DNA from: Citrobacter amalonaticus
Lineage (GTDB): Bacteria; Pseudomonadota; Gammaproteobacteria; Enterobacterales; Enterobacteriaceae
NCBI GenBank assembly: GCA_028994555.1
Contig: JARDVN010000001.1
Coordinates: 1,364,001 to 1,428,000 of the forward strand
Reading direction: 5' to 3'
DNA length: 64,000 nt
Shown here: positions 46,868-59,159 of the stretch, one piece after another
Layout of the letters: each line of letters starts with the position of its first letter
Numbering within the stretch: the stretch's first letter is position 1
Made by a program: the position numbers and the translations under genes
Notes under the pieces: generated by a model
What the model saw: the letters and a program-made list of their open reading frames with translations, nothing else
What the model was told of the DNA's origin: nothing
Database searches by the model: none

Positions 46868-47618
46868 ATTGCAGGATATTCGGGGCGTTGCCTTCGACCT
46901 CGACGGAACGCTGGTGGACAGCGCGCCGGGACTGAGCGCCGCAGTGGACATGGCGCTGTATGCGCTGGAACTGCCGGTTGCCGGTGAAGAGCGCGTCATT
47001 ACCTGGATTGGTAACGGTGCTGATGTATTGATGGAGCGTGCATTAACCTGGTCTCGTCAGGAGCGCGCCACACTTCGTAAGACGATGGGCAAGCCGCCGG
47101 TCGATGAAGATATTCCCGCCGAGGAGCAGGTCCGTATTCTGCGTAAGCTGTTTGACCGCTACTACGGGGATGTGGCTGAAGAGGGGACATTTTTGTTCCC
47201 TGATGTCGCCGATACGCTGGGTGCGCTGCATGCCAAAGGGCTGCCGCTCGGACTGGTGACTAATAAGCCGACGCCGTTTGTTGCACCATTGCTCGACGCG
47301 CTGGATATCAGTAAATATTTCAGCGTCGTTATTGGCGGTGACGATGTCCAGAACAAAAAACCGCATCCGGATCCGCTGCTGCTGGTGGCAGGTAAGCTCG
47401 GCATTGCGCCAGAGCAATTGCTCTTCGTCGGGGATTCGCGTAATGATATTCAGGCGGCAAAAGCCGCTGGCTGCCCCTCTGTAGGCCTCACCTATGGCTA
47501 CAACTATGGTGAACCGATCGCACTGAGCCAGCCGGACGTCATGTACGACCGCATCAATGAAATCTTGCCCGCTCTTGGGCTTTCGCATAGCAAAAATCAG
47601 GAATCGAAAAATGACTAA
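46860..47618 (+). CDS. gph: Phosphoglycolate phosphatase
   Basis: Intact, 252 aa. HAD motifs: [14 protein letters not shown] (motif I), LVTNKPTPF (II), KKPHPDPLL (III), [16 protein letters not shown] (IV). It removes 2-phosphoglycolate formed during repair of DNA 3'-phosphoglycolate ends. It overlaps rpe upstream and trpS downstream, showing tight operon coupling. Confidence 0.96.
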   Translation: MDKLQDIRGVAFDLDGTLVDSAPGLSAAVDMALYALELPVAGEERVITWIGNGADVLMERALTWSRQERATLRKTMGKPPVDEDIPAEEQVRILRKLFDRYYGDVAEEGTFLFPDVADTLGALHAKGLPLGLVTNKPTPFVAPLLDALDISKYFSVVIGGDDVQNKKPHPDPLLLVAGKLGIAPEQLLFVGDSRNDIQAAKAAGCPSVGLTYGYNYGEPIALSQPDVMYDRINEILPALGLSHSKNQESKND

Positions 47619-48615
47619 GCCCATCGTTTTTAGTGGCGCACAGCCCTCAGGTGAATTGACCATTGGCAACTACATGGGTGCGCTGCGTCAGTGGGTGAAC
47701 ATGCAGGATGACTACCATTGCATCTATTGCATCGTTGACCAGCATGCCATCACCGTTCGTCAGGATGCGCAGAAACTGCGTAAAGCGACGCTGGATACGC
47801 TGGCGCTCTATCTGGCATGTGGTATCGATCCTGAAAAAAGCACCATTTTCGTTCAGTCCCACGTACCTGAACATGCGCAATTAAGCTGGGCGCTGAACTG
47901 CTACACCTACTTTGGCGAGCTGAGCCGTATGACGCAGTTCAAAGATAAGTCAGCACGCTACGCCGAAAACATCAACGCCGGTCTGTTCGACTATCCGGTA
48001 CTGATGGCGGCAGACATCCTGCTGTATCAGACCAACCTGGTGCCGGTGGGTGAAGACCAGAAACAGCATCTGGAACTGAGTCGCGATATCGCCCAGCGTT
48101 TCAACGCGTTATATGGTGATATCTTCAAAGTTCCTGAGCCGTTTATTCCTAAATCGGGTGCCCGCGTGATGTCGCTGCTGGAGCCGACGAAAAAGATGTC
48201 CAAGTCGGACGACAACCGCAACAACGTAATTGGCCTGCTGGAAGACCCGAAATCGGTGGTCAAGAAGATCAAACGCGCGGTTACCGATTCCGAAGAGCCG
48301 CCAGTAGTGCGCTACGACGTGCAGAACAAAGCGGGTGTCTCTAACCTGCTGGATATTCTCTCCGCTGTGACCGGGCAGAGCATTCCGGAACTGGAAAAAC
48401 AGTTTGAAGGCAAAATGTATGGTCATCTGAAAGGCGAAGTTGCCGATGCGGTATCTGGCATGCTGACCGAGTTGCAGGAACGTTATCATCGCTTCCGTAA
48501 CGACGAAGCCTTCCTGCAGCAAGTAATGAAAGACGGCGCGGAAAAAGCCGGCGCACACGCCTCTGCGACACTGAAAGCGGTTTATGAAGCGATTGGTTTT
48601 GTCGCTAAGCCGTAA
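47611..48615 (+). CDS. trpS: Tryptophanyl-tRNA synthetase
   Basis: Intact, 334 aa as in E. coli; start chosen at [20 protein letters not shown]. Class I signatures TIGN (HIGH-type) and KKMSKSDDN (KMSKS). It charges tRNA-Trp and ends the aroK-trpS operon at a strong terminator. Confidence 0.98.
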   Translation: MTKPIVFSGAQPSGELTIGNYMGALRQWVNMQDDYHCIYCIVDQHAITVRQDAQKLRKATLDTLALYLACGIDPEKSTIFVQSHVPEHAQLSWALNCYTYFGELSRMTQFKDKSARYAENINAGLFDYPVLMAADILLYQTNLVPVGEDQKQHLELSRDIAQRFNALYGDIFKVPEPFIPKSGARVMSLLEPTKKMSKSDDNRNNVIGLLEDPKSVVKKIKRAVTDSEEPPVVRYDVQNKAGVSNLLDILSAVTGQSIPELEKQFEGKMYGHLKGEVADAVSGMLTELQERYHRFRNDEAFLQQVMKDGAEKAGAHASATLKAVYEAIGFVAKP

Positions 48616-48626
48616 CAGCTGAAAAA

Positions 48627-48659
48627 ATAAAACCGGGAAGATGTTTTCCCGGTTTTATT
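48627..48659. terminator. Bidirectional terminator between trpS and cysG
   Basis: Stem AATAAAACCGGGAA / TTCCCGGTTTTATT with a short loop between convergent trpS and cysG stops. Confidence 0.92.
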
Positions 48660-48680
48660 GTCCGTCATATCGGCTGCTGA

Positions 48681-50054
48681 TTAATGGTTGGAATACCAGT
48701 TCAGCTTGTCGCGCAGTCCGACGACCCGACCCACGATGATCAGCGCAGGGCTTGCAACCTGTGTCGCCAGTTCGCCGAGATTATTCAGTTCACCTTTGAC
48801 TACCCGCTGTTTCACCGAAGTGCCGTTCTCAACCAGAGCGACCGGCATATCGTCCTGCATGCCAAACTCGATCAGTTTTTGCTGGATAGTCGCTGCCTGG
48901 TTCAGACCCATATAGAACACCAGCGTCTGTTTTTCCGCTGCCAGGTTTTCCCAGTCCAGCTCGCCACCGGTTTTCAGGTGTCCGGTGACCAGACGTACGC
49001 TCTGGGCGTAGTCACGGTGAGTCAGCGGAATGCCAGAATAGGCGGAACAGCCGGAGGCTGCGGTAATTCCTGGCACCACGGAGAACGGAATACCGGCATG
49101 GCACAGTGTTTCCAGCTCCTCACCACCACGACCAAAGATAAACGGGTCACCGCCTTTCAGACGGACGACACGCTTGCCTTGTTGCGCTTCGCGCAGCAGG
49201 ATTTGGTTAATTTCTTCCTGTGGAACGCAGTGATAGCCCGCACGCTTACCCACAAACACGCGGTCAGCATCACGGCGCACAAGGTTCATGATGTCGTCAG
49301 AAACCAGACGGTCATAGACCACCACGTCGGCCTGTTGGATTTGCTGCAACCCTTTCAGCGTCAGAAGTCCGGCATCGCCTGGACCCGCGCCTACCAGCAC
49401 GACTTCGCCACGATGATCAAGGGGTTCGCTGAGCAACTGTTCTGTGATCTCTTCCACCGCTTTGTCGTCGTCGTTAGCCAGCGACTGCGCCAGTCTGTCA
49501 TTTACAAAAAGCTTTTCCCAGAAGCGGCGGCGTTCGCCCATCGTGGCAAACTGCTGTTTCACCCGTGACCGAAGTTTTCCGGCATACTGCGCGACCTGCC
49601 CCAGATGCTGAGGCAGCAGGGATTCCAGCTTTTCACGCAGCAGACGGGCCAGCACCGGCGAGGTACCGCCCGAAGAGACGGCGACCATCAGCGGGGAGCG
49701 GTCGATAATCGACGGCATGATGAAACTGGCGGCCTTCGGCGCATCCACGACGTTACAGAAGATGCGGCGGGATTCTGCAGCGTCGCTCACGCGCTGATTC
49801 ACCGCATCATCATCGGTCGCGGCAATCGCCAGCCAGCACGGATCGAGCAGCGCTTCGTCGAACGGCCCCTCAACCAGCGTTAACATGCCTTCATTTGCCC
49901 ATACGGTGAACTGCGGAATAAACGCCAGTGCATTCACCGTTAAACGTGCGCCTGCGTCCAGCAGCAACCGCGCTTTGCGTTCTGCGACATCCCCACCGCC
50001 GACAATCAGACAGTCGCGGTCGCGTAGTTGACAAAATATAGGCAAATGATCCAC
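48681..50054 (-). CDS. cysG: Siroheme synthase, trifunctional
   Basis: Intact, 457 aa as in E. coli. The N-terminal dehydrogenase/ferrochelatase half has [20 protein letters not shown]. The C-terminal uroporphyrinogen III methyltransferase half has [17 protein letters not shown] and [15 protein letters not shown]. It makes siroheme, the prosthetic group of the NirB nitrite reductase encoded just upstream in the same direction. Confidence 0.97.
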   Translation of the reverse strand: MDHLPIFCQLRDRDCLIVGGGDVAERKARLLLDAGARLTVNALAFIPQFTVWANEGMLTLVEGPFDEALLDPCWLAIAATDDDAVNQRVSDAAESRRIFCNVVDAPKAASFIMPSIIDRSPLMVAVSSGGTSPVLARLLREKLESLLPQHLGQVAQYAGKLRSRVKQQFATMGERRRFWEKLFVNDRLAQSLANDDDKAVEEITEQLLSEPLDHRGEVVLVGAGPGDAGLLTLKGLQQIQQADVVVYDRLVSDDIMNLVRRDADRVFVGKRAGYHCVPQEEINQILLREAQQGKRVVRLKGGDPFIFGRGGEELETLCHAGIPFSVVPGITAASGCSAYSGIPLTHRDYAQSVRLVTGHLKTGGELDWENLAAEKQTLVFYMGLNQAATIQQKLIEFGMQDDMPVALVENGTSVKQRVVKGELNNLGELATQVASPALIIVGRVVGLRDKLNWYSNH

Positions 50055-50090
50055 GACATTACCCCTTAATTATTGGCTGTAGCCTCAAAA

Positions 50091-50228
50091 TCTACCCATC
50101 AGGCTATCTTATTTGTCAGTTTGCCCCTGGGCAGTGCTCGCAATCCTCACGTACTACATGTACGTTCCGGTTGTTCCGCGCTGTCCGTGTTCAAACTGCC
50201 TGCACCGAATACGCCTACTGGGCAAATT
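50091..50228. repeat. Dispersed-type intergenic repeat across the nirC 3' end
   Basis: A stretch bounded by inverted ends (TTTGCCCCTGGGCAG at one side, CTACTGGGCAAA at the other) and containing the palindrome-like ACGTACTACATGTACGT. From memory it resembles a larger enterobacterial intergenic repeat class; that identity is not verified. It starts inside the nirC reading frame, after the conserved AKINQ, and supplies the stop codon. Confidence 0.5.
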
Positions 50229-51020
50229 TTTAGTTTGGTTGATTTTTGCCGGAGCCGGTCTCTCCGATTTTGGCGTAGCATACCAATAACCTAATCCCAT
50301 GAACACGACACCGGACAAAGTATTGCCCAGTGTTACCCATAGCAGGTTATGACCAATTCCTGCCAGGGTATAGGCTTCGCTGTGATGACCAAACCAGGAA
50401 AGCGCGAACAGCGTCATGTTGGCAACCGAGTGCTCATAGCCGGAGGCGATAAACGCCAGCAGGCACCACCAGATAGCAATGAACTTCGCGGCGCCTTCAG
50501 TACGGATCGCCATCCAGATTGCGAGGCAGACCAGCCAGTTACACAACGCGCCTTTAAAGAACAACACCGTGGCGGGCGCTGTGGTTTTCGCCAGCGCCAC
50601 CGAGTGCACGATGCTGGTATCAACCGGCAGCAGGCTTCCGCCGCCCCAACTGTACAGCAATGCTACAAACACCGAACCGACCAGGTTGCCCAGCCAGGTT
50701 TGCGGCAAAATCGCCCACATCTGCCCGTGGCTGATGGTGCCTGCTTTTACGCCGAGCGTCAGGAACATGGTGTGACCGGTAAACAGTTCAGAACCGGCAA
50801 TAATCACCAGCGTTAAGGCGATACCAAAGGTGGCGCCCATGACCAGCGGACGAACGGCTGGGTCGAGCAAATTACCGAGGGTAAAAATCAGGATGATGCC
50901 GAGGCCCACATAGGCCCCCGCCATTGCAGAACTGACCCAAAAACCGAGCGGGTTATTGGCCGACAGGCGGGCGATGCGTGCAGCGTTGGCCGCACACTTA
51001 TTAATGGTGTCAGTAAACAT
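50154..51020 (-). CDS. nirC: Nitrite transporter NirC (C-terminus extended by a repeat)
   Basis: 288 aa against about 268-269 in E. coli and Salmonella. Formate/nitrite transporter family with six helices; MFTDTINKCAANAARIARLS start, GATFGIALTLVIIAGSELFT and a C-terminal GIGHNLLWVTLGNTLSG. Homology ends at ERPAPAKINQ; the last about 25 residues (KNLPSRRIRCRQFEH and on) are encoded by the intergenic repeat. The start is the conserved MFTD rather than an ATG 31 codons upstream. It moves nitrite across the inner membrane. Confidence 0.93.
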   Translation of the reverse strand: MFTDTINKCAANAARIARLSANNPLGFWVSSAMAGAYVGLGIILIFTLGNLLDPAVRPLVMGATFGIALTLVIIAGSELFTGHTMFLTLGVKAGTISHGQMWAILPQTWLGNLVGSVFVALLYSWGGGSLLPVDTSIVHSVALAKTTAPATVLFFKGALCNWLVCLAIWMAIRTEGAAKFIAIWWCLLAFIASGYEHSVANMTLFALSWFGHHSEAYTLAGIGHNLLWVTLGNTLSGVVFMGLGYWYATPKSERPAPAKINQTKNLPSRRIRCRQFEHGQRGTTGTYM

Positions 51021-51064
51021 TTGATTATCCTTGAAGTACAAAAAATAAAAAGAAATCGTAACCG

Positions 51065-51145
51065 TAGGCCGGATAAGGCATTTATGCCGCCATCCGGCAA
51101 TGTGCTTTTGCAATTGCCTGATGGCGCTACGCTTATCAGGCCTAC
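51065..51145. repeat. BIME (two REP units) between nirD and nirC
   Basis: TAGGCCGGATAAGGCATTTA through CCATCCGGCA is one REP; TTGCCTGATGGCGCTACGCT through TATCAGGCCTAC is a second in the opposite orientation. Confidence 0.88.
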
Positions 51146-51170
51146 CAATAAAAGACCTGCAAATACGTCT

Positions 51171-51195
51171 AAAAAGGGAGGCGTTGCGCCTCCCT
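51171..51195 (-). terminator. Terminator-like hairpin between nirD and nirC
   Basis: On the minus strand AGGGAGGCG-CAA-CGCCTCCCT is followed by TTTTT. It could cut nirC and cysG transcription relative to nirBD. Confidence 0.65.
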
Positions 51196-51203
51196 GAAAT
51201 TCA

Positions 51204-51530
51204 TTAACCACGCAATTGCACAATGCCGTCTTTCACCCGTGCTTCGTAGTGCGTCACGGAATGGCTTTCGTCCTCCATGCACAGTCCATCACGGAGGCGG
51301 AAGCGCTGCTTTTTCAGCGGGCTGGCAACCCACAGTTCACCCTCGTGTTCAGCAATCAGGCCGCGAGACAGCACGCTGGATTCAAAGAACGGGTCAATGT
51401 TGCTGATCGCAAACACCAGGTCGCTGTGATACGGACGGAAAATGGCGACCTGTTCCTCACCTAACAGCGCGCAGACGCCGGTTGCAGGCAGGATGTCATC
51501 AATGTGGCAGATATCTTTCCACTGGCTCAT
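51204..51530 (-). CDS. nirD: NADH-nitrite reductase small subunit NirD
   Basis: Intact, 108 aa. Rieske-like fold family of assimilatory/dissimilatory nitrite reductase small subunits (MSQWKDICHIDDILPATGVC; FRLRDGLCMEDE), without the usual paired Cys/His cluster ligands, as in E. coli. It overlaps nirB by four bases. Confidence 0.95.
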   Translation of the reverse strand: MSQWKDICHIDDILPATGVCALLGEEQVAIFRPYHSDLVFAISNIDPFFESSVLSRGLIAEHEGELWVASPLKKQRFRLRDGLCMEDESHSVTHYEARVKDGIVQLRG

Positions 51531-54070
51531 GCGTTTTCCTCCACCAGAGTGACCGGGATGCGTTCGTACGGCGTGGCCGGGCGATGCTGTTCACGTTCAG
51601 GCATCACCTGGACGTTCGGATCGCGTTTATCGCTGTTGATGAAGTGTCTGAAACGTGTCTGTGCAGACGGCGTGTTGACGGTTTCCGTCCATTCGCAGAC
51701 CACGGCTTCGCGCAGACGCACCATCTCTTCTTCCAGGTGTTCGTTCAGGCCCAGTTTGTCGTCGATGATGACGGAGCGCAGATACTCGATCCCGCCTTCC
51801 AGGTTGTCTAACCACGGAGCGGTACGAGTCAGTTTGTCCGCCGTACGAATGTAGAACATCATGAAACGGTCGAGATATTTGAGCAGCGTTTCGCGGTCAA
51901 TATCCGCGGCCAGCAGATCCGCATGGCGAGGTTTCATCCCGCCGTTACCGCAGACATAAAGATTCCAGCCTTTTTCAGTGGCGATGATGCCGACGTCTTT
52001 GCCCTGAGCTTCCGCACATTCACGGGTACAACCGGAGACACCAAACTTCATCTTGTGCGGGGTACGAATGCCTTTATAACGATTTTCCAGTTCGACACCG
52101 AAGCCAACGCTGTCGCCCACGCCGTAACGACACCAGGTGCTGCCCACGCAGGTTTTCGCCATGCGCAGCGCTTTGGCATACGCGTGGCCGGTTTCGAAGC
52201 CCGCTTCAATCAACTGACGCCAGATTTCCGGCAGGTCATCCTTCTGTGCGCCAAACAGGCCAATACGTTGAGAACCGGTGATTTTGGTGTACAGGTTAAA
52301 TTCACGGGCGATACGGCCCACGGCGACCAGCCCTTCCGGGGTGATTTCGCCGCCGGCGGAGCGAGGAATAACGGAATATGTGCCGTCTTTCTGGATGTTC
52401 GCCAGGAAGTTGTCGTTGGTATCCTGCAACGGGGTGTGCTGCGGTTTCAGAATGTATTCATTCCAGCAGGAGGCCAGCAGAGAGCCCACGGTGGGTTTAC
52501 ACACTTCGCAGCCGTAGCCTTTACCGTGTTTTGCCAGCAACTCTTCGAAGGTTTTGATGCCTTCCACGCGAATCAGGTGGAACAATTCCTGGCGCGAATA
52601 AGCAAAGTGCTCGCACAGGTTGTTGTTGACTTCGATACCCTGTTTCGCCAGTTCTGCGTTCAGTACCTGGGTAACCAGCGGGATACAGCCACCGCAGCCA
52701 GTACCGGCTTTGGTTTCAGCTTTCAGCGCGGCAACGGTGTGGCAGCCTTTGTTGATGGCCGCGACCAGCATACCTTTCGTAACGTCGAAGCAGGAGCAAA
52801 TCTGCGCGCTGTCCGGCAGTTTATCCACGCCGATAGACGGTTTACCGCTGCCAGCATGGGCGGGAAGGATCAGTGAATCCGGGTTTTCCGGCAGCTCGAT
52901 CGCATTCAGTACCAGTTGCAGCAGGTTGCCGTAATCGCTGGTATCACCGACCAGCACCGCGCCGAGCAGGGTTTTGTTATCCTGACTTACGATAAGCCGT
53001 TTGTAGACCTCTTTGCTTTCGTCGAGGTAAACGTAACTACGGGCCCCCGGCGTACGTCCATGCGCATCGCCAATCCCGCCGACGTCAACACCCAGCAGTT
53101 TTAACTTGGCGCTCAGATCCGCGCCTTCAAAGGCATTTTCGGTTTCCAGAATATGGTCAACGGCGACCTGCGCCATTTTGTAGCCCGGCGCGACCAGACC
53201 GTAGACGCGATTATTCCAGCTGGCGCATTCTCCGATGGCGTAAATATCCGGGTCAGAGGTCTGACAGGTATCGTTAATCACGATACCACCGCGTGGCGCA
53301 ACCTCCAGGCCACACTGAGTCGCCAGCTTGTCACGCGGGCGAATCCCGGTAGAGAAGACGATAAAGTCGACTTCCAGCTCGCTACCGTCAGCAAAACGCA
53401 TGGTTTTACGAGCTTCTGTGCCTTGCTGGACGATCTCCTGGGTGTTTTTGCTGGTGTGCACGCGCACGCCCATGCTTTCAATCTTGCGACGCAACTGTTC
53501 GCCGCCCATCTGGTCAAGCTGCTCAGCCATCAGCATCGGGGCGAATTCAATCACGTGAGTTTCCACACCGAGGTTTTTCAGCGCGCCAGCCGCTTCCAGA
53601 CCTAACAGACCGCCGCCGACGACCGCACCGCGCTTGCTGCGGCGAGCACAGGATTCAATCGCGTTGAGGTCTTCAATGGTGCGATAAACGAAGCAGTCCT
53701 GGGTTTCGGAGCCTTTAATCGGCGGGATCCACGGATAAGAGCCGGTCGCCATAATCAGCTTGTCGTAGTAAACCGTACGCCCTGCGCTGGAATGGATCAC
53801 TTTTTCCTGGCGGTTGATGGTGATCGCGCGTTCGCCGACCAGCACCTTAACGCCGTGCTTCTCGTAAAATCCTTCGCGAACCAGAGACAGTTCTTCGGCG
53901 GTGTGGTGTGAGAAGTAGGATGACAGGTGCACACGGTCGTATGCCTTGCGGGGTTCTTCGCAGAAAACAGTAATATCAAAATTGGCAGCGTCGGATTTAT
54001 CAAGAAGGTCCTCAATAAAGCGATGGCCGACCATACCATTACCGATAATAGCGAGTCTGACTTTGCTCAT
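51527..54070 (-). CDS. nirB: NADH-nitrite reductase large subunit NirB
   Basis: Intact, 847 aa as in E. coli. Order: FAD/NAD(P) domains (RLAIIGNGMVGHRFIEDLLD, GAVVGGGLLGLEAAGAL), a BFD-type [2Fe-2S] region with CSCFDVTKG and GTGCGGCIP, a nitrite/sulfite reductase ferredoxin-like domain, and siroheme/[4Fe-4S] ligands in STWCRYGVGDS and SGCTRECAEAQGKD. It reduces nitrite to ammonia in the cytoplasm with NADH. Confidence 0.97.
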   Translation of the reverse strand: MSKVRLAIIGNGMVGHRFIEDLLDKSDAANFDITVFCEEPRKAYDRVHLSSYFSHHTAEELSLVREGFYEKHGVKVLVGERAITINRQEKVIHSSAGRTVYYDKLIMATGSYPWIPPIKGSETQDCFVYRTIEDLNAIESCARRSKRGAVVGGGLLGLEAAGALKNLGVETHVIEFAPMLMAEQLDQMGGEQLRRKIESMGVRVHTSKNTQEIVQQGTEARKTMRFADGSELEVDFIVFSTGIRPRDKLATQCGLEVAPRGGIVINDTCQTSDPDIYAIGECASWNNRVYGLVAPGYKMAQVAVDHILETENAFEGADLSAKLKLLGVDVGGIGDAHGRTPGARSYVYLDESKEVYKRLIVSQDNKTLLGAVLVGDTSDYGNLLQLVLNAIELPENPDSLILPAHAGSGKPSIGVDKLPDSAQICSCFDVTKGMLVAAINKGCHTVAALKAETKAGTGCGGCIPLVTQVLNAELAKQGIEVNNNLCEHFAYSRQELFHLIRVEGIKTFEELLAKHGKGYGCEVCKPTVGSLLASCWNEYILKPQHTPLQDTNDNFLANIQKDGTYSVIPRSAGGEITPEGLVAVGRIAREFNLYTKITGSQRIGLFGAQKDDLPEIWRQLIEAGFETGHAYAKALRMAKTCVGSTWCRYGVGDSVGFGVELENRYKGIRTPHKMKFGVSGCTRECAEAQGKDVGIIATEKGWNLYVCGNGGMKPRHADLLAADIDRETLLKYLDRFMMFYIRTADKLTRTAPWLDNLEGGIEYLRSVIIDDKLGLNEHLEEEMVRLREAVVCEWTETVNTPSAQTRFRHFINSDKRDPNVQVMPEREQHRPATPYERIPVTLVEENA

Positions 54071-54128
54071 TTTTGCCTCGATTTCTTTTCTATTACTGCC
54101 TACCTTAACGATTCAGCAACCCCACTTA

Positions 54129-54142
54129 TTGATGCAAATCAA
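54129..54142 (-). promoter_or_regulatory. FNR box of the nirB promoter
   Basis: TTGATTTGCATCAA on the minus strand is a near-perfect FNR site at the position of the E. coli nirB promoter, with the same downstream sequence (GGGGTTGCTGAATCGTTAAG). Confidence 0.92.
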
Positions 54143-54155
54143 ATTCACCTTTATA

Positions 54156-54171
54156 TACCTCTTAAGGGGTA
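54156..54171 (-). promoter_or_regulatory. NarL/NarP 7-2-7 site of the nirB promoter
   Basis: TACCCCTTAAGAGGTA (minus strand) matches the NarL/NarP inverted heptamer pair and lies upstream of the FNR box as in E. coli, giving nitrate and nitrite induction. Confidence 0.85.
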
Positions 54172-54327
54172 TATTACTGATTTGTCAGTATTTTCTTAAG
54201 TTGAGGAAATATCAGACTTTTCGCGATTGTATGAATAACGTACAAAATGAGGGGTTTTTAGATGGAAAAGACTACCACTTAAGATTGGCTGGCCTACATC
54301 GTTTGGGGAAGGGATGAGAAACGAGAA

Positions 54328-54363
54328 ATGCCGGATAAGACGCAACGCGTCACCATCCGGCAA
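54328..54363. repeat. REP element downstream of tsgA
   Basis: ATGCCGGATAAGACGCAACG followed by CGTCACCATCCGGCAA, just beyond the tsgA stop. Confidence 0.8.
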
Positions 54364-54369
54364 ATAACA

Positions 54370-55551
54370 TTACTGTTTTGCTGCTACATCATGCTGGCGA
54401 TGACGGGTCACAAAACCGAGGATAAAGCACATCAAGAAGACAATGGCGTACAGGCCATTCGCGGTAAGCAGCGCGGCCTGAGGACCGCTGTGCGCCACAA
54501 TAGGCCCGGTGACGACAAATGTCAGCATGGTGCCGATGGTGCCGCAGGTCAGAACGAAGTTAACCAGCTTCGGCGAGGCGATTTTGGTTTGCTGAGATCC
54601 CAGGGTGATGATGGTGGTATAGATGGCGCTGGAGAAGAAGCCAAGCGCCAGAATAAACCACGGCATATGTTCCGGCGTACCGGTGATGAACAGATACATC
54701 AGTACGGTCGCCAGCGCGGCGAGCACGGTCAGAATGCGCTGCAAATCAAAGAAACGCAGAATGAAACTGAAGGCCCACATCCCGAACATGTACGACATCC
54801 AGAAATTGCTGACCAGCGTACCGGCATCATTCAGGCTCATCCCCAGCCCTTTCGCATACTCGGGTACCCAGGAGATAAAACCCAACTGTCCGAGGATGTA
54901 ACACAGCGCAGCAACAGACAGAAACAGGACGCCGATGCCCCATTTCTCTTTCACGACTAGCGTATCGCTTTGCGGCGCGTGTTTGCCCAGCGGCGGGAAT
55001 TCACAACCGAAGGTCAGAAGAAAAATCGCAACATAGACCAGGCCGATGCAGGCGTACACCCAGTACCATTCGATGCTGCGCGCCAACAGGAACGCGGCAA
55101 CCATCGGGAAAACCATCCCAGCCATGCTGAAGAAGGAATCGGTAAACAGCAGACGGGAGCCGCGCTGACGACCTTCATACATCTGCGTAATCAGGAACGT
55201 ACCAATCGACATAGTGATGCCGCTGACCAGCCCCAGCACAAACATTGCGGCAGAGAATAAAGCCAGGCTGTGGCTGAACATCAGACCGGCGACAGCCAGC
55301 ACCATCAGGATAAAGCCAAAGCGCAATTGCGTTTTCAGCGGAACGATTTCCATCAGCCAGGCATTAAGAAAAATGGAGATCAAGATACCGGCGTTCAGGA
55401 AGGTGAAGGTGTTACTCATACTGGAAACGGGCAGCTGGAAATAGTCTGCGATGTTTCCCATCACCATCCCGGTGACAATCACTAACGCACCGGTGAGGGC
55501 GTAGGAGAGAAAGCTGATCCATGTGAGCTTGATACGATTGCTGTTAGTCAT
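54370..55551 (-). CDS. tsgA: TsgA, major facilitator superfamily transporter
   Basis: 393 aa from the conserved start [20 protein letters not shown], as in E. coli; a longer in-frame start 45 codons upstream lies in the divergent promoter region and is rejected. Twelve hydrophobic segments. Named as tellurite/selenite-growth associated in Salmonella; substrate unknown. It converges on the nir promoter region. Confidence 0.95.
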   Translation of the reverse strand: MTNSNRIKLTWISFLSYALTGALVIVTGMVMGNIADYFQLPVSSMSNTFTFLNAGILISIFLNAWLMEIVPLKTQLRFGFILMVLAVAGLMFSHSLALFSAAMFVLGLVSGITMSIGTFLITQMYEGRQRGSRLLFTDSFFSMAGMVFPMVAAFLLARSIEWYWVYACIGLVYVAIFLLTFGCEFPPLGKHAPQSDTLVVKEKWGIGVLFLSVAALCYILGQLGFISWVPEYAKGLGMSLNDAGTLVSNFWMSYMFGMWAFSFILRFFDLQRILTVLAALATVLMYLFITGTPEHMPWFILALGFFSSAIYTTIITLGSQQTKIASPKLVNFVLTCGTIGTMLTFVVTGPIVAHSGPQAALLTANGLYAIVFLMCFILGFVTRHRQHDVAAKQ

Positions 55552-55668
55552 GACTGGCCTGTAAATGGAAGTAAAGCGCATTGACGGCGCCGGGAACGGG
55601 CGGATTTTAGGCTTTTTTAGTGATGTATTTAAACTTTTATTGGAAATAACAGAGGCTGTTACATTTTT

Positions 55669-55690
55669 AAAAGTGATAGAAATCACAATA
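55669..55690 (+). promoter_or_regulatory. CRP site upstream of ppiA
   Basis: AGTGATAGAAATCACA (55672-55687) fits TGTGA-N6-TCACA well. It is in the divergent tsgA/ppiA gap; E. coli ppiA is cAMP-CRP controlled. Confidence 0.7.
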
Positions 55691-55772
55691 ATTAATGCTT
55701 TGATGAAGTTACATATGTTTCAGGTACGTAAAATTAGGTAAAGGGATGGCCTTGTCCCTGAAGGCTCTTTAG

Positions 55773-56390
<618 letters not shown>

Positions 56391-56398
56391 TCCTTCTC

Positions 56399-56421
56399 AC
56401 GCGGGCATTGCAGGCCCGCGT
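56399..56421 (+). terminator. Hairpin after ppiA
   Basis: ACGCGGGC / GCCCGCGT stem 9 bases after the ppiA stop; only a short T stretch (CTTT) follows, so it is a weak or incomplete terminator. Confidence 0.5.
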
Positions 56422-56495
56422 CGCTTTATCCTCCCTGCGTAACCGCGTTTTGCTGCTTATACTTGGCAGACATGGATCTATCAGGGAGGCGTACA

Positions 56496-56663
56496 GTGAA
56501 AAAACTCACCGACAGGCAAAAGTCCCGACTCTGGGAGCAGCAGCGAAACGTGAATTTCCAGGCCAGTCGCCGTCTTGAAGGCGTCGAGAGCCCATTGATC
56601 ACGCTGAATGCAGAAGAGGCGCTGGTGCGTCTTGTAGAACTCCGGAGGCACTATGAGCGCTAA
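56496..56663 (+). CDS. yhfG: YhfG, small antitoxin-like partner of Fic
   Basis: 55 aa as in E. coli, starting with GTG after a GGGAGGC ribosome binding site: [20 protein letters not shown]. An upstream in-frame ATG 11 codons earlier precedes the ribosome binding site and is rejected. It overlaps fic by 11 bases, the usual class I antitoxin-Fic layout, in which a small helical protein holds the Fic active site closed. Confidence 0.9.
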   Translation: MKKLTDRQKSRLWEQQRNVNFQASRRLEGVESPLITLNAEEALVRLVELRRHYER

Positions 56664-57256
56664 AATCGGCGATGACCGCGATCCGTATCTCTACCCCGGA
56701 CTGAACGTGATGCGTAACCGCCTGGGGATCCACCAGGTTGAGCGTCTGGCGCAGGCCGCTTATGAACTGACTGCGCTACGTGCGGCGACCATCGAACTCG
56801 GCCCGGCGAAGCGCGGCTTGCCTCATCTGTGCGCGATTCATCGTCAGCTTTATCAGGACGTTTTTGACTGGGCGGGTTATCTGCGTGAAGTCGACATCTA
56901 TCAGGGGGGATACCCGCTTCTGCCATTTCGCTTACATCGAAAAAGAGGGCAATGCCCTGATGCAGGATCTGGAAGAAGAAAACTACCTGATGGGATTACC
57001 GAAAGAGAAATTCATCAATCGCCTTGCGCATTATTACTGTGAGATCAACGTGCTGCATCCGTTTCGTCTCGGCAGCGGCATGGCGCAGCGGATTTTCTTC
57101 GAACAACTGGCTATCCATGCCGGTTATCTGCTGCACTGGGGAGACATCGCGGCAAAGGAGTGGAACCAGGCGAATCAGGAAGGGGCGATGGGTGACCTTA
57201 GCGCATTGCAGGCGATATTTCGTAAAGGGGTAAGCGAAGCCGAGGAAACTGAGTAG
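56653..57256 (+). CDS. fic: Fic-family protein (AMP-transferase-like), homopolymer frameshift
   Basis: Corrected to 200 aa as in E. coli. The Fic core reads [20 protein letters not shown]: the His is present, but the consensus HPFx(D/E)GNGRxxR is altered at the acidic, Asn and first Arg positions, as in E. coli K-12 Fic. An extra G in G6 at 56904-56909 shifts the middle; five G gives [19 protein letters not shown]. Its activity is therefore uncertain. It is followed by pabA. Confidence 0.9.
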
Positions 57257-57287
57257 AATAGCGCGGTTTTCCTCGACCGGAGCCGCC

Positions 57288-57851
57288 ATGATCCTGCTTA
57301 TCGACAACTACGATTCTTTCACCTGGAACCTCTACCAGTATTTTTGTGAGCTGGGCGCTGATGTGCAGGTTAAGCGCAATGATGAGTTGACGCTGTCGCA
57401 GATCGATGCGCTACAGCCGCAAAAAATCGTCATCTCGCCGGGCCCCTGCACCCCGGATGACGCCGGAATTTCGCTGGATGTCATTCGCCACTATGCCGGG
57501 CATTTGCCGATACTGGGTGTTTGTCTGGGGCATCAGGCGATGGCGCAGGCTTTTGGCGCAACGATCGTACGCGCCGCAAAAGTGATGCACGGAAAAACCT
57601 CGCCCATCCGTCATACCGGGAAGGGCGTTTTCCAGGGATTAGCAAACCCGCTTACCGTCACCCGTTATCATTCTTTGGTTATCGAACCCACTACGCTTCC
57701 TGATTGCTTTGAAGTGACCGCCTGGAGCGAAACACAGGAAATTATGGGGATTCGCCATAAAGCGTGGGATCTGGAAGGGGTGCAGTTCCACCCGGAAAGT
57801 ATTCTCAGCGAACAGGGACATCAACTGCTGGCAAATTTCCTCAACCGGTGA
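57288..57851 (+). CDS. pabA: Aminodeoxychorismate synthase, glutamine amidotransferase component
   Basis: Intact, 187 aa. Class I glutamine amidotransferase with the nucleophile Cys in [15 protein letters not shown] and the His/Glu pair in [13 protein letters not shown]. It supplies ammonia to PabB for p-aminobenzoate and folate. In the fic-pabA gene string. Confidence 0.97.
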   Translation: MILLIDNYDSFTWNLYQYFCELGADVQVKRNDELTLSQIDALQPQKIVISPGPCTPDDAGISLDVIRHYAGHLPILGVCLGHQAMAQAFGATIVRAAKVMHGKTSPIRHTGKGVFQGLANPLTVTRYHSLVIEPTTLPDCFEVTAWSETQEIMGIRHKAWDLEGVQFHPESILSEQGHQLLANFLNR

Positions 57852-57890
57852 TTTGTGGTTGCTATCCAGTGATTTTTTATGCATATTTTG

Positions 57891-59154
<1,264 letters not shown>

Positions 59155-59159
59155 CGATT

